This document shows positions 7,643-14,408 of a DNA stretch of 21,888 nucleotides, one piece after another (positions within the stretch are counted from its first letter, which is position 1; each line of letters begins with the position of its first letter). Source of the DNA: a virus; IMG/VR virus record IMGVR_UViG_3300036903_000062, positions 1-21,888 of that record; one strand, written 5' to 3'. The notes below the pieces were generated by a model. The model was not told the origin of the DNA. It searched no databases and saw only the letters and a program-made list of their open reading frames with translations. The position numbers and the translations under genes were made by a program.

Positions 7643-8194
7643 ATGACGACTTTCACCATTGACACCGACAACAACATCACTGCCTTCGCCGCCGCCGAGC
7701 AGATTCCAGAAGGCCAAGATCGTTTCACCAGCGAAAAGGAGTTCGCCAAGCTCTCCGCCGACTGGCCCATCACGCGGTTCGTCGAAGTCTGGAACGCCTT
7801 CGCCGGCGCGCCGCCCTTCGGCGAGTTGAAGCCGGTCAAGAAGTTCACGGACCGCAAGACGGCGGTCGCGCGAATCTGGAAGGCCATCCAGGCACTGACG
7901 CCCACCCCCGCGCCACAGGCCGCCCCGGTTGCGCCGAAGAAGGCGAAGGCGACCAAGGCGGCCACTGCGGAGGACGCCACGCCCACGCCGCGCGACGGCA
8001 GCAAGAAGGCCATCGTCCTCGACATGCTGAAGCGCCCGGACGGCGCTACGCTCGCCGACATCATGTCTGCTACCGATTGGCAGGCACATAGCGTCCGCGG
8101 CTTCATCTCCGGCAGCCTCGGAAAGAAGATGGGCCTCACCGTCGAATCCTTCAAGCGCTCCGATGGGGTCCGTGCTTACAAGGTCGCGCAGTAA
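7643..8194 (+). CDS. DUF3489 domain protein
   Basis: 183 aa with AGGAGA well spaced before the ATG. Residues 1-85 are a mixed domain (FTSEKEFAKLSADWPITRFV, then VEVWNAFAG and KKFTDRKTAVARIWKAIQAL). Residues about 90-125 are an Ala/Lys/Pro-rich flexible linker. Residues about 125-183 are the DUF3489 domain, recognised from GSKKAIVLDMLKRPDGATLA, then IMSATDWQAHSVRGFISG and a closing KKMGL...YKVAQ. This is a winged-helix-like pattern often seen in proteins encoded near site-specific recombinases and on mobile elements. Here no recombinase is nearby. The gene ends the plus-strand cassette and is followed by a strong hairpin. A role in binding DNA is likely from the fold pattern but not proven. 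Confidence 0.88.
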   Translation: MTTFTIDTDNNITAFAAAEQIPEGQDRFTSEKEFAKLSADWPITRFVEVWNAFAGAPPFGELKPVKKFTDRKTAVARIWKAIQALTPTPAPQAAPVAPKKAKATKAATAEDATPTPRDGSKKAIVLDMLKRPDGATLADIMSATDWQAHSVRGFISGSLGKKMGLTVESFKRSDGVRAYKVAQ

Positions 8195-8213
8195 CAGCCC
8201 CACACCGAAACGC

Positions 8214-8250
8214 GCCGCCGGTCTAATCGCCGGCGGCGTTTCTGTTCTTC
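8214..8250 (+). terminator. Intrinsic terminator between convergent genes
   Basis: Arms GCCGCCGG (8214-8221) and CCGGCGGC (8230-8237) are perfectly complementary around an 8-base loop. The outer GAAAC and GTTTC can pair further across a small bulge. On the plus strand the stem runs into a T-rich tract (GTTTCTGTTCTTC), so it should stop transcription leaving the DUF3489 gene. It contains the TAG stop of the convergent minus gene (8223-8225). On the minus strand the tail has few Ts, so termination there is less sure. Confidence 0.7.
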
Positions 8251-8483
8251 AGATCCTCGGCGATGGCGGCGAATCTTTCGTGGACCAACTGCTCCCGGAG
8301 TTGGCATTCCCCCGCGCGGACATAGGTTCCATTGATCCGCGCAATGATGCGATTCTCCAACTCGGCCAACTCCCTACGCACCTCGGCCAGCAGCGCGCGA
8401 TTCTGAAGGCTGACATAGGTCGCGATCAGTCCGGACACCAGCCCGGTTACGGGGATCAGAATCTGAAATAGATGATCGTTCAC
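8223..8483 (-). CDS. Small single-pass membrane protein with coiled coil (86 aa)
   Basis: The GTG at 8483 is preceded by GGAGAGGG at good spacing, which decides the start against longer readings. Residues about 5-27 (FQILIPVTGLVSGLIATYVS) form one transmembrane helix. Residues 28-85 are charged and heptad-like (NRALLAEVRRELAELENRII, EQLVHERFAAIAEDLKN), a likely coiled coil in cytoplasm or periplasm. The architecture resembles inner-membrane spanins or phage accessory membrane proteins, but no lysis enzyme is nearby and no family is recognised. It overlaps the end of the upstream gene in another frame by 110 bases. It is the last gene of the modification block before the convergent cassette. 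Confidence 0.72.
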   Translation of the reverse strand: MNDHLFQILIPVTGLVSGLIATYVSLQNRALLAEVRRELAELENRIIARINGTYVRAGECQLREQLVHERFAAIAEDLKNRNAAGD

Positions 8484-8643
8484 GTTCCCTCTCCAGTATG
8501 CGTAGCTCGGCGTGCCAGTCCGAGAGTGCCAAACACAGGCCGTGTAGATCCTTGTGACCGCCACGCAGCAACGCTTCGACGGCGGCGATCTCCGCGCGGC
8601 ACCGCGCCATCTCACGTTGGAGATCCGGCGCCGCGGCTCTCAC
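8374..8643 (-). CDS. Small coiled-coil hypothetical protein (89 aa), overlapping its neighbour
   Basis: The GTG at 8643 overlaps the stop of the upstream gene (GTGA), which suggests coupled translation; there is no strong separate ribosome binding site. Residues about 8-55 look like a genuine helical protein (LQREMARCRAEIAAVEALLR, then LHGLCLALSDWHAELRILER). The last 34 residues, where the frame overlaps the next gene (8374-8483), have an Arg/Ser-rich composition. That looks more like an out-of-frame reading constrained by the other gene. Either the protein really ends at 8374 or a frameshift joins it to the membrane protein. Function unknown. Confidence 0.5.
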   Translation of the reverse strand: MRAAAPDLQREMARCRAEIAAVEALLRGGHKDLHGLCLALSDWHAELRILERERERSSISDSDPRNRAGVRTDRDLCQPSESRAAGRGA

Positions 8644-8804
8644 TTCGTCGTTGCAGGCGGCGGCTTCGGCGGGCATTTGTGGCCCGTCTTCGCAAGGCAT
8701 CCGATCTGGTGACCCACCTTCTTCACGCCATGCACGGTCTTCTGGGCTCCGATTACGACCAGAGCGACCGCCATCTCGGCCACTATGATTCCAGGGGTTG
8801 GCAT
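8640..8804 (-). CDS. Tiny membrane protein (54 aa)
   Basis: The ATG at 8804 has a strong GAGGAGG ribosome binding site 5 bases upstream, which makes this short frame credible. It starts inside the last 22 bases of the methyltransferase gene. Residues about 4-20 (PGIIVAEMAVALVVIGA) are a probable transmembrane or hydrophobic helix. A basic stretch follows (VHGVKKVGHQI), then two Cys residues in IGCLAKTGHKC and a Pro-rich tail ending in Lys. No family is recognised. Its size and hydrophobic N-terminus fit a small phage membrane protein. Together with the two genes after it, it forms a run of three overlapping small frames. Confidence 0.68.
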   Translation of the reverse strand: MPTPGIIVAEMAVALVVIGAQKTVHGVKKVGHQIGCLAKTGHKCPPKPPPATTK

Positions 8805-10114
8805 TGATCCTCCTCACTTGATTTGCGCGGTTCCGCGAACGCGCGCCCATCCTCTGCGTGCCGCGCCTGCTTCCCGCTGAACCCCTGCCACCTGGTGACA
8901 ATCACATCGCAGTACTTCGGGTCCAACTCAATCACGCGCGCCTGGCGGCCGGACTTCTCGCACGCGATCAGCGTCGTGCCGGAACCCCCGAACGGATCGA
9001 GCACGGTATCGCGGCCCTTGCTGCTGTTCCTGATGGCGCGCTCCACCAGTTCCACAGGCTTCATCGTCGGGTGAAGATCGTTCACCGAAGGCTTCTTGAT
9101 GAACCAGACGTCACCCTGATCGCGGGCGCCGCACCAGAAATGATCCGTGCCTTCCTTCCACCCATAGAGGATCGGTTCGTACTGGCGTTGATAATCGGAA
9201 CGTCCCATCGTGAAGGTGTTCTTCGCCCACACGATGAAGGTGGACCAGTGCCCTCCCGCCTCGCGGAACACCCGCTGCAGCGTGTGGATCTCCGACGACG
9301 ACATGCAGATGTAGATCGCGCCCTTGGTCACCGCCAACAGGTTCGTGCAGGAGTCCCGCAGGAACTGCTCGAAGCCATCGCCCAGATTGTCGTTGGCGAT
9401 CCTGCGATTCTTCTTGCGGAGCTTGTCCTTCATCGTCGCGCCGTAGTTCACGTTGTACGGTGGATCGGTGAAGGCCATGTCAGCCAAGCCGCCGGCCATG
9501 ACCTTCTCCACGGATTCCATCTGCGTGCTGTCGCCGCAAAGCAGGCGGTGCTCACCCAGAACCCACACGTCGCCAGGGACCGTGACCGCAGTCTCCGGCG
9601 TCTCCGGGGCTGCATCGTCGTCGGTGTTCCCGGCGCGCTCCTCTTCCGGCTCCTGAAGCAGCGCTTCAATTTCCTCATCGCTGAAGCCGACGATGTCCAG
9701 ATTGAAGCCGTCCACCTGGAGCGACTCCAGTTCGACGCGCAACATCTCCTCGTCCCATCCGGCATTCATCGCCAGACGATTGTCCGCGATGACCAGCGCG
9801 CGGCGCTGTGTTTCGGAGAGGTGGTCGAGGACGATGACCGGGACTTCGGTCATCCCGAGTTTCCGGGCGGCAAGCAGGCGCGCGTGCCCGGCGATGATCA
9901 CTCCGTCCGCGCCGACCAGGATTGGATTCGTCCACCCGAACTCGACGATGCTGGCGGCGACCTGCGCGACCTGCTCCTCCGAATGCGTCCTCGCATTGCG
10001 GATATAGGGAATCAGGCGGTCGACCCGCCATCGCTCTACGAGAAGATCGCGCAAGGCACGCTCTGGTGTCACGGAACGTTCCTGACTCGTGGTCGTATCT
10101 TGCGCGGTCTTCAT
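8783..10114 (-). CDS. ParB-domain DNA adenine-type methyltransferase (DPPY class)
   Basis: 443 aa, a fusion. Residues about 28-115 are a ParB/sulfiredoxin-like domain with RLIPYIRNARTHSEEQVAQV, the GHARL signature (76-80) and the ADNR motif. An acidic linker (about 150-178) follows. The catalytic part has DPPY (217-220, motif IV) and later DPFGGSGTT (373-381, motif I). This IV-before-I order is that of beta-class amino-methyltransferases, and DPPY suggests N6-adenine as target. LHPTMKPVEL near 347 is the usual conserved segment. It transfers a methyl group from S-adenosylmethionine to DNA; recognition sequence unknown. No partner nuclease is present, so host-restriction evasion or genome marking is likely. 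A second methyltransferase at 11003-12544 has a near-identical N-terminal domain. The start lacks a clear ribosome binding site and lies 12 bases after the preceding stop. Confidence 0.9.
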   Translation of the reverse strand: MKTAQDTTTSQERSVTPERALRDLLVERWRVDRLIPYIRNARTHSEEQVAQVAASIVEFGWTNPILVGADGVIIAGHARLLAARKLGMTEVPVIVLDHLSETQRRALVIADNRLAMNAGWDEEMLRVELESLQVDGFNLDIVGFSDEEIEALLQEPEEERAGNTDDDAAPETPETAVTVPGDVWVLGEHRLLCGDSTQMESVEKVMAGGLADMAFTDPPYNVNYGATMKDKLRKKNRRIANDNLGDGFEQFLRDSCTNLLAVTKGAIYICMSSSEIHTLQRVFREAGGHWSTFIVWAKNTFTMGRSDYQRQYEPILYGWKEGTDHFWCGARDQGDVWFIKKPSVNDLHPTMKPVELVERAIRNSSKGRDTVLDPFGGSGTTLIACEKSGRQARVIELDPKYCDVIVTRWQGFSGKQARHAEDGRAFAEPRKSSEEDQCQPLES

Positions 10115-10126
10115 GTGGATGGGGAG

Positions 10127-10309
10127 TTACGCGGTCTTGGCGAGGTGGGCGCCGAGAGCGGACGCCACAGCCTGCTGGTGAGTCGCCGGAGTCTGGCCGG
10201 CGGTGAAAGCGGCTTCGATGGCCTGAACGAGTGCCACCACCTCCTGCGTCAACTGAATGCCGGAGGGAGCCACGCTGAGAATCGTTTGAATGATTTGCAA
10301 AAAGTTCAT
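10127..10309 (-). CDS. Small helical/hydrophobic protein (60 aa)
   Basis: I start at the ATG at 10309 because AAAGGAC lies 7-8 bases upstream; longer readings would translate an Arg/Pro-rich stretch typical of non-coding GC-rich DNA. The N-terminal 40 residues are one or two amphipathic to hydrophobic helices (MNFLQIIQTILSVAPSGIQL, EVVALVQAIEAAFTAG), and the end is Ala/His-rich. Size and character resemble small holin-like or membrane-associated phage proteins, but no family is recognised and the helix may be too polar to cross a membrane. It sits 100 bases after the 171-aa gene and just before the ParB-methyltransferase. Confidence 0.7.
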   Translation of the reverse strand: MNFLQIIQTILSVAPSGIQLTQEVVALVQAIEAAFTAGQTPATHQQAVASALGAHLAKTA

Positions 10310-10389
10310 CGACTTGTCCTTTCTGGTCCACACGAGACGGCCCTTGGAGGCGGCCACGGAGCCGAAGCGTCCGCAACCGCCCCGGTAGG

Positions 10390-10410
10390 GATCTCCCGTA
10401 TGGGGAGATC
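10390..10410 (-). other. Hairpin at the end of the 171-aa gene
   Basis: GATCTCCC (10390-10397) and GGGAGATC (10403-10410) are perfect complements around a 5-base loop. The stem reaches into the TAG stop codon of the upstream gene. There is no T-rich tract after it on the minus strand, so it is probably not a classical terminator. An RNA-processing, partial-attenuation or stabilising hairpin between two genes of one operon is more likely. Confidence 0.45.
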
Positions 10411-10925
10411 TACGCCGCCTTGGGCTGCGTCTGGGAAGGGGTGGAGGCACCACCCGAAGCGGTCACCACCACCGGCACAAGCGCCGCGATGGTCTGCGAG
10501 ATGGCGGCGGCCAGAGCGCTCGCGATCACCGGCGTCAGTGAGGTGAACAGGTTCGCGACGTTAGCGGTGACGGCTTCGGCGCTCACCGCTTCGCCAGCTC
10601 CGGCGGCGGCGACGGCGCCCTTGGTAGTCTCGCTGGCCGCCGTGCCGGCGGGCGATACCGTTTGCTGGCCCTCGGTCGTGCCCACCTGGCCGGACAACAC
10701 AATGCCGGCGTTGATGGCGTGATCGATCGTCGCCGCGTTTTGCGCGCGCCGGCTGGCGGTCTGCGCCAGATCCAGCGATACGGCTTCCCACGCGCGCTGC
10801 CGCGCCAGGGTTTCGCGCCGGTTGTCGAGCTCTTCGTCGAAGAGCAGCTTGATGTTTTCGGCGCCGCCCAGCAAGCTCGGCTGGTGGGTGACACAGGGGG
10901 AAAGATTGGGATTGGTTTCGGCCAT
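10410..10925 (-). CDS. Ala-rich hypothetical protein with hydrophobic C-terminal segment (171 aa)
   Basis: The ATG at 10925 has AAAGGAC at about 9 bases. Residues 15-70 are helical and charged (LLFDEELDNRRETLARQRAW, then DLAQTASRRAQNAATIDHAI). Residues 80-115 are a Gly/Ala/Thr-rich low-complexity region. Residues about 120-158 are hydrophobic (NLFTSLTPVIASALAAAISQ, then TIAALVPVVVTASG) and could insert in a membrane or form a buried helix pair. The tail is polar (Ser/Gln/Pro). No catalytic motif and no family are recognised. It lies between two methyltransferase genes, which fits a phage accessory region, and says nothing firm about function. Confidence 0.72.
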   Translation of the reverse strand: MAETNPNLSPCVTHQPSLLGGAENIKLLFDEELDNRRETLARQRAWEAVSLDLAQTASRRAQNAATIDHAINAGIVLSGQVGTTEGQQTVSPAGTAASETTKGAVAAAGAGEAVSAEAVTANVANLFTSLTPVIASALAAAISQTIAALVPVVVTASGGASTPSQTQPKAA

Positions 10926-11002
10926 ACGGGAAAAGTCCTTTCGGTTGGAGTTGCGGTTTGGGTCATGCAGCCCGGATCGCCGGGCCGCTCAAAAAAGAGA
11001 GA

Positions 11003-12544
11003 TCAGGATGTCTTCTTAGGTCCGTAGAACGGATTCGGACCGCGATGTTTGATGGCCAGCGAGTCCTGTTGCTTGGGGTTCAAAGCCTGATCGACGGGCA
11101 CGCCGCGCGACTCGGCTGCCGTAGCGAATGTTTCCCCCGTCTCCGCGAGCATTGCCGTCTCACCAGTCAGGTTCATGATCCGGCGCAGGATCACGTCGCA
11201 GTAGGCTGGGCTGATCTCACAGCCATACCCAACGCGTTCCAACAACGCCGCGGCGGCCATCGTGGTTCCAGACCCCATGAATGGATCGAACACCACGTCG
11301 CCGGCATCGCTGAACGCCAGCAGGAAGAACTCGACGAGCGGGCGTGGGAACGGAGCGGAGTGCGATCCCTGACCGGACTCCGTGCGGACCTCGATCACGT
11401 TGGAAGGCCGCGCGACGCCCGCGTGCCGGCCTTCGGAATCATCGGACAGGCTGCTCCGGCTGCGTTGCCACGCGCTCTGGTTCTTTCCCCCGTCGGCTGC
11501 TGCGCCGCGCGGCCCCGTGCCCAGCAAGCCGCTGCCGGAAGTCGATTTCGGGTTGTTCGGGTTGTAGTCGAAGCAATCCTCCGACTCGTGCCCGACCGCC
11601 TTGGGCCGGAATTTGATCTGCTGCTGCCGGCAGAAATGGTAAATGGGCTCGAATGCGTTCTTAAATCGATTTCCCCAGCCGCCCGGCACGCCGTTGTCGG
11701 TCTTGCGCCAACAGAACTCGTCGACGAAGCGCCAGCCCCATTGCCGCCGGTGCGCCAGCACCAGATCCATCACGTAGAGATTCCGCTCGCCCTCATCGGC
11801 GTGCGCCTTAATGTTCAGGAAGTAGGAACCATCCGGCGCCAGCACCGACTCGATCCCGCTGGCGACCGCACGGAACCACTCCACGTACTCTTCCGGGGGC
11901 ACCGGCTTGAACCCGCTCGTGGGATCATACTCGCGCTGCGTGGCGTACGGCGGCGACGTAATCACTACGTTGGCCTTCTGCCCGTCGAACAATCGCGCTC
12001 GCGTGCCATGATCGCGGCAGTCCCCGCAAATCAGCCGGTGCTTTCCGATCAACCAGACGTCTCCCGCCCGCGTTACTGGGTCCGCCGGCGCCTCGGGGAT
12101 CTCCTCCTGAGCCGCGGCAGGAGCCTCTGCCGCAGGTTCGGCATCGGCCAGGAGCTTGGCGAGTTCTTCTTCGGAGAAGCCCAGCAGATCGAGCCGCCAA
12201 TCGGCGGCTTGCAGTTCCCCGAGTTCCGCCGCCAGCGTATCTTCGTCCCACCCGGCGTTCTCACTGATCCGGTTGTCCGCGAGTATGTACGCGCGTTTCT
12301 GCGTCTCGCTGAGGTGATCGAGCACGACCACCGGAACGTGTTCCAGCCGTAACTTCCGCGCGGCCAACAACCGTCCGTGCCCGGCGATGATCCCGGCGTT
12401 GGTATCCACCAGGACCGGATTGTTGAACCCGAACTCCACGATGCTCGCCGCAATCTGGGCAATCTGATCGTCGGAATGCGTCCGTGCATTCCTCGCGTAT
12501 GGCACCAGCCGCGCGACAGGCCACAGTTCGATTTGCCGCGCCAT
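11003..12544 (-). CDS. ParB-domain DNA N4-cytosine-type methyltransferase (TSPPY class)
   Basis: 513 aa from ATG 12544; a TTG at 12601 would add 19 residues and overlap the previous gene. Neither has a good ribosome binding site, so the start is uncertain. Residues about 8-95 (ATG numbering) form a ParB/sulfiredoxin-like domain (RLVPYARNARTHSDDQIAQI, GHGRLLAARKL, LADNRISENAGWDE), strikingly like the one in the 8783-10114 gene. An Ala/Glu/Pro linker follows. The catalytic part has TSPPY (about 196-200), the signature usual for N4-cytosine methyltransferases, and DPFMGSGTTM further on, again in beta-class order. A 60-residue Gly/Ser/Asn-rich insertion with little order separates these (FDYNPNNPKSTSGSGLLGTG). 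Substrate is double-stranded DNA with S-adenosylmethionine; the recognition site is unknown. The SPPY-to-N4C rule is good but not absolute; some SPPY enzymes methylate adenine. Confidence 0.9.
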   Translation of the reverse strand: MARQIELWPVARLVPYARNARTHSDDQIAQIAASIVEFGFNNPVLVDTNAGIIAGHGRLLAARKLRLEHVPVVVLDHLSETQKRAYILADNRISENAGWDEDTLAAELGELQAADWRLDLLGFSEEELAKLLADAEPAAEAPAAAQEEIPEAPADPVTRAGDVWLIGKHRLICGDCRDHGTRARLFDGQKANVVITSPPYATQREYDPTSGFKPVPPEEYVEWFRAVASGIESVLAPDGSYFLNIKAHADEGERNLYVMDLVLAHRRQWGWRFVDEFCWRKTDNGVPGGWGNRFKNAFEPIYHFCRQQQIKFRPKAVGHESEDCFDYNPNNPKSTSGSGLLGTGPRGAAADGGKNQSAWQRSRSSLSDDSEGRHAGVARPSNVIEVRTESGQGSHSAPFPRPLVEFFLLAFSDAGDVVFDPFMGSGTTMAAAALLERVGYGCEISPAYCDVILRRIMNLTGETAMLAETGETFATAAESRGVPVDQALNPKQQDSLAIKHRGPNPFYGPKKTS

Positions 12545-12563
12545 CGCGGGCGGGACACGCGGG

Positions 12564-13817
12564 TCAGCCAATGCTGTCCACCATCTGAATTCGGCGGCCA
12601 ATCCACCGCATCACCGGTACCGCCATCGAGTTTCCAATTGCCCGGTACCGGGGACCGTCGGCGGCTGGCTTTCCGCGACATGGGATCAACGTGTAATCGT
12701 CCGGCATCCCCTGCAACCGCTCGCACTCACGCGGGGTCAACCGCCTGACCGCCAAGGGCCCGCCGACCGCGAGCAACGGAGCGGCATCACCACGGCCTGT
12801 CCCGCCGGACTGTGCCTTGAGCGGCGGCACAACTTCAGATGGACCGCCCCGCCCGTTTCGCGCCACGCGACTCTCGAAGCACACCGCGATCTGGCCACCC
12901 GCGTTGGCATGGCTGCGGTCATGCGGCATCGCCCGGAGCGTCGGCGCGAGCGGTCCGGCGTCAGCTCCGTGGTCCTTCGCGGAGAACGCGGTCACCAGTG
13001 TCTCCGTCTCATAATCGATCCGGTGCATGCCGCCCCCATTCAGACAGTGCGAGATATTGCCCGTCGAAGCGACCAGATGCTCGTGCGATTCCTGCTTGCG
13101 TGCCCGGAGCGTGCCCGCTCCTTCGTGCCAGTAGCCATCGCCCGTGGTGTGGTGCACCGCGACTACCGGATCCTGCCCTCGCGAATCGCCGTTTCGTTCG
13201 ACTCCCCGCCCACTTCGTGTAAGGCTTGGCGCAAGATCGTGGGTAATTCCTTCCCCCGTCTGGCGGCGCGCCGGAGTATGCCTGCACAGGCCTTCGCGCT
13301 CAAGAAGTACCGCTGCGGCACGCCGCCAGTCTCCAAGATGTCCGACAACGAAGACGCGACGGCGCCGCTGGGGCACTCCAAAGAACTGAGTGTCCAGCAC
13401 TCGCCAGGCGCAACCAAACCCGAGTTCCGCCAGCGCCCCGACGATGGAGCCGAAGTCCCGCCCGCCGTTCGAGGACAGAACACCGGGGACGTTTTCCCAG
13501 ACGATCCAGCGAGGCCGCAGTCGGCCAGCAAGCCGGCAAAACTCGATGGCCAGGTTGCCACGCGCATCCTCCAGGCCGCCACGTCTTCCGGCGAGGGAGA
13601 AGGACTGGCAGGGAGTTCCTCCGGCCAGAACGTCGATTGGATCGCAGCTTCGTTTGATCGTCGTGAAGTTGCCAAGGTTGGGAACGTCCGGGTAGCGATG
13701 CGTCAGCAGCGCGGAGCAAAACGGATCGATCTCGGCAAACCATGCCGGCCGGAAGCCCAGCGGCTGCCAAGCCACGGTCACCGCCTCAATGCCCGAACAT
13801 ACGCTGCCGTAAGTCAA
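12564..13817 (-). CDS. DNA (cytosine-5-)-methyltransferase
   Basis: 417 aa from a TTG at 13817. An ATG at 13886 would add 23 residues that do not look conserved and that lack a ribosome binding site. Members of this family normally begin right at YGSVCSGIEA, and AGGTTGGA precedes the TTG. Motif I is SVCSGIEA (about 5-12), motif IV GGTPCQSFS with the catalytic Cys near 70, motif VI ENVPG near 108, motif VIII QRRRRVF near 150, and motif X RAIGNSMAVPV near 390. The region between motifs VIII and IX is a long variable target recognition domain with several GG-rich turns. The enzyme flips out cytosine and methylates C5 using S-adenosylmethionine. No cognate endonuclease or Vsr is nearby. It is the first of three methyltransferases in one direction and is separated from the next gene by 19 bases. 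Confidence 0.93.
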   Translation of the reverse strand: MTYGSVCSGIEAVTVAWQPLGFRPAWFAEIDPFCSALLTHRYPDVPNLGNFTTIKRSCDPIDVLAGGTPCQSFSLAGRRGGLEDARGNLAIEFCRLAGRLRPRWIVWENVPGVLSSNGGRDFGSIVGALAELGFGCAWRVLDTQFFGVPQRRRRVFVVGHLGDWRRAAAVLLEREGLCRHTPARRQTGEGITHDLAPSLTRSGRGVERNGDSRGQDPVVAVHHTTGDGYWHEGAGTLRARKQESHEHLVASTGNISHCLNGGGMHRIDYETETLVTAFSAKDHGADAGPLAPTLRAMPHDRSHANAGGQIAVCFESRVARNGRGGPSEVVPPLKAQSGGTGRGDAAPLLAVGGPLAVRRLTPRECERLQGMPDDYTLIPCRGKPAADGPRYRAIGNSMAVPVMRWIGRRIQMVDSIG

Positions 13818-13860
13818 AGAAATCCAACCTGGCGGATGGCCAAGGGGCTCGCTGCAGGGG

Positions 13861-13883
13861 TGACAACCTGAAGTGACAACCTG
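13861..13883. repeat. Tandem direct repeat ahead of the C5-methyltransferase
   Basis: TGACAACCTG occurs at 13861-13870 and again at 13874-13883, a period of 13 bases. GCAGG at 13854-13858 and CCTGC at 13880-13884 also make an inverted pair around it. The block lies upstream of the TTG start at 13817, so it could be an operator for the methyltransferase itself. If the ATG at 13886 were the true start it would instead be coding. Confidence 0.4.
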
Positions 13884-13944
13884 CATAAACCCATGTAACT
13901 AGGCAAACTGCGCAACATTTCAAGCCGCGGCCGCCGATGCCCAG

Positions 13945-14235
13945 TCAGGTCCCTGAATTGCTGCGGGCTACCTCGACATGCCGTTTGCGAATGCGCGCCG
14001 CGATGGTCAGTGCCGTTTGCTGCGCCACCGTCGCCCCTACTCCGCGGCATCGCTCGGCTTCGTCCTCCGCAATCTCCAGGCATACGACCTTTGCCGCCCC
14101 GATCGCCACGTCGCGCGTCTCGTTGAGTGCCACCCGCAGGATTTCGGTCAGGCTCTCGGCGTGGTTCTTGGCAGGTAGGCCGAGCGTCCGGCAAACGCGC
14201 TCCGCAAGGATCTCGGGTGTGATCACGCCTGGCAT
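13945..14235 (-). CDS. Small helical hypothetical protein (96 aa)
   Basis: ATG 14235 has AAAGGACC at about 8 bases upstream and overlaps the end of the previous gene by 13 bases, so the pair is probably coupled. The chain is almost wholly helical: ITPEILAERVCRTLGL, then ESLTEILRVALNETRDVAIG, AAKVVCLEIAEDEAERCRG, and AQQTALTIAARIRKRHVEV. It has three Cys but no metal motif. It ends 127 bases before the TTG start of the C5-methyltransferase. In that gap TTGAAA (minus strand, near 13920) is a possible -35 without a clear -10. No family is recognised. Confidence 0.75.
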   Translation of the reverse strand: MPGVITPEILAERVCRTLGLPAKNHAESLTEILRVALNETRDVAIGAAKVVCLEIAEDEAERCRGVGATVAQQTALTIAARIRKRHVEVARSNSGT

Positions 14236-14408
14236 GGCTTCGGTCCTTTCATTGGCTCGCTGTTCTCCTTCGTCATGCGCCGCAAGTTGCGGTTGCGGCG
14301 GGCGGCCATCGTGTTCCGTACCTCGCGCCCGAACGGCCACCCGGACCATGCCGGGATGAGTCCCCGCTCCTTCGCAACGTGCCGGCCTCCGATGGACCTC
14401 TTTGTCAT
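14223..14408 (-). CDS. Small basic protein (61 aa)
   Basis: ATG 14408 overlaps the stop of the zinc-ribbon gene as ATGA, and AAGGACAGGAG just upstream serves as ribosome binding site. The protein is rich in Arg and Lys (about one quarter), with KRSIGGRHVAKERGLIPAWS, GWPFGREVRNTMAARRNRNL and a polar tail. Size and charge fit a nucleic-acid-binding or ribosome-associated small protein, but no family is recognised. It belongs to a chain of small overlapping genes leading to the methyltransferases. Confidence 0.68.
   Translation of the reverse strand: MTKRSIGGRHVAKERGLIPAWSGWPFGREVRNTMAARRNRNLRRMTKENSEPMKGPKPCQA

Noticed and set aside
8858-10546. 562-codon open frame on the plus strand
   Set aside because: Antisense to the DPPY methyltransferase and small genes; no domain features, His/Arg/Leu-biased composition.
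10958-12352. 464-codon open frame on the plus strand
   Set aside because: Antisense to the TSPPY methyltransferase, with the same compositional artefact.
12909-13871. 320-codon plus-strand frame opposite the C5-methyltransferase
   Set aside because: All conserved methyltransferase motifs are on the minus strand; the plus frame shows nothing recognisable.
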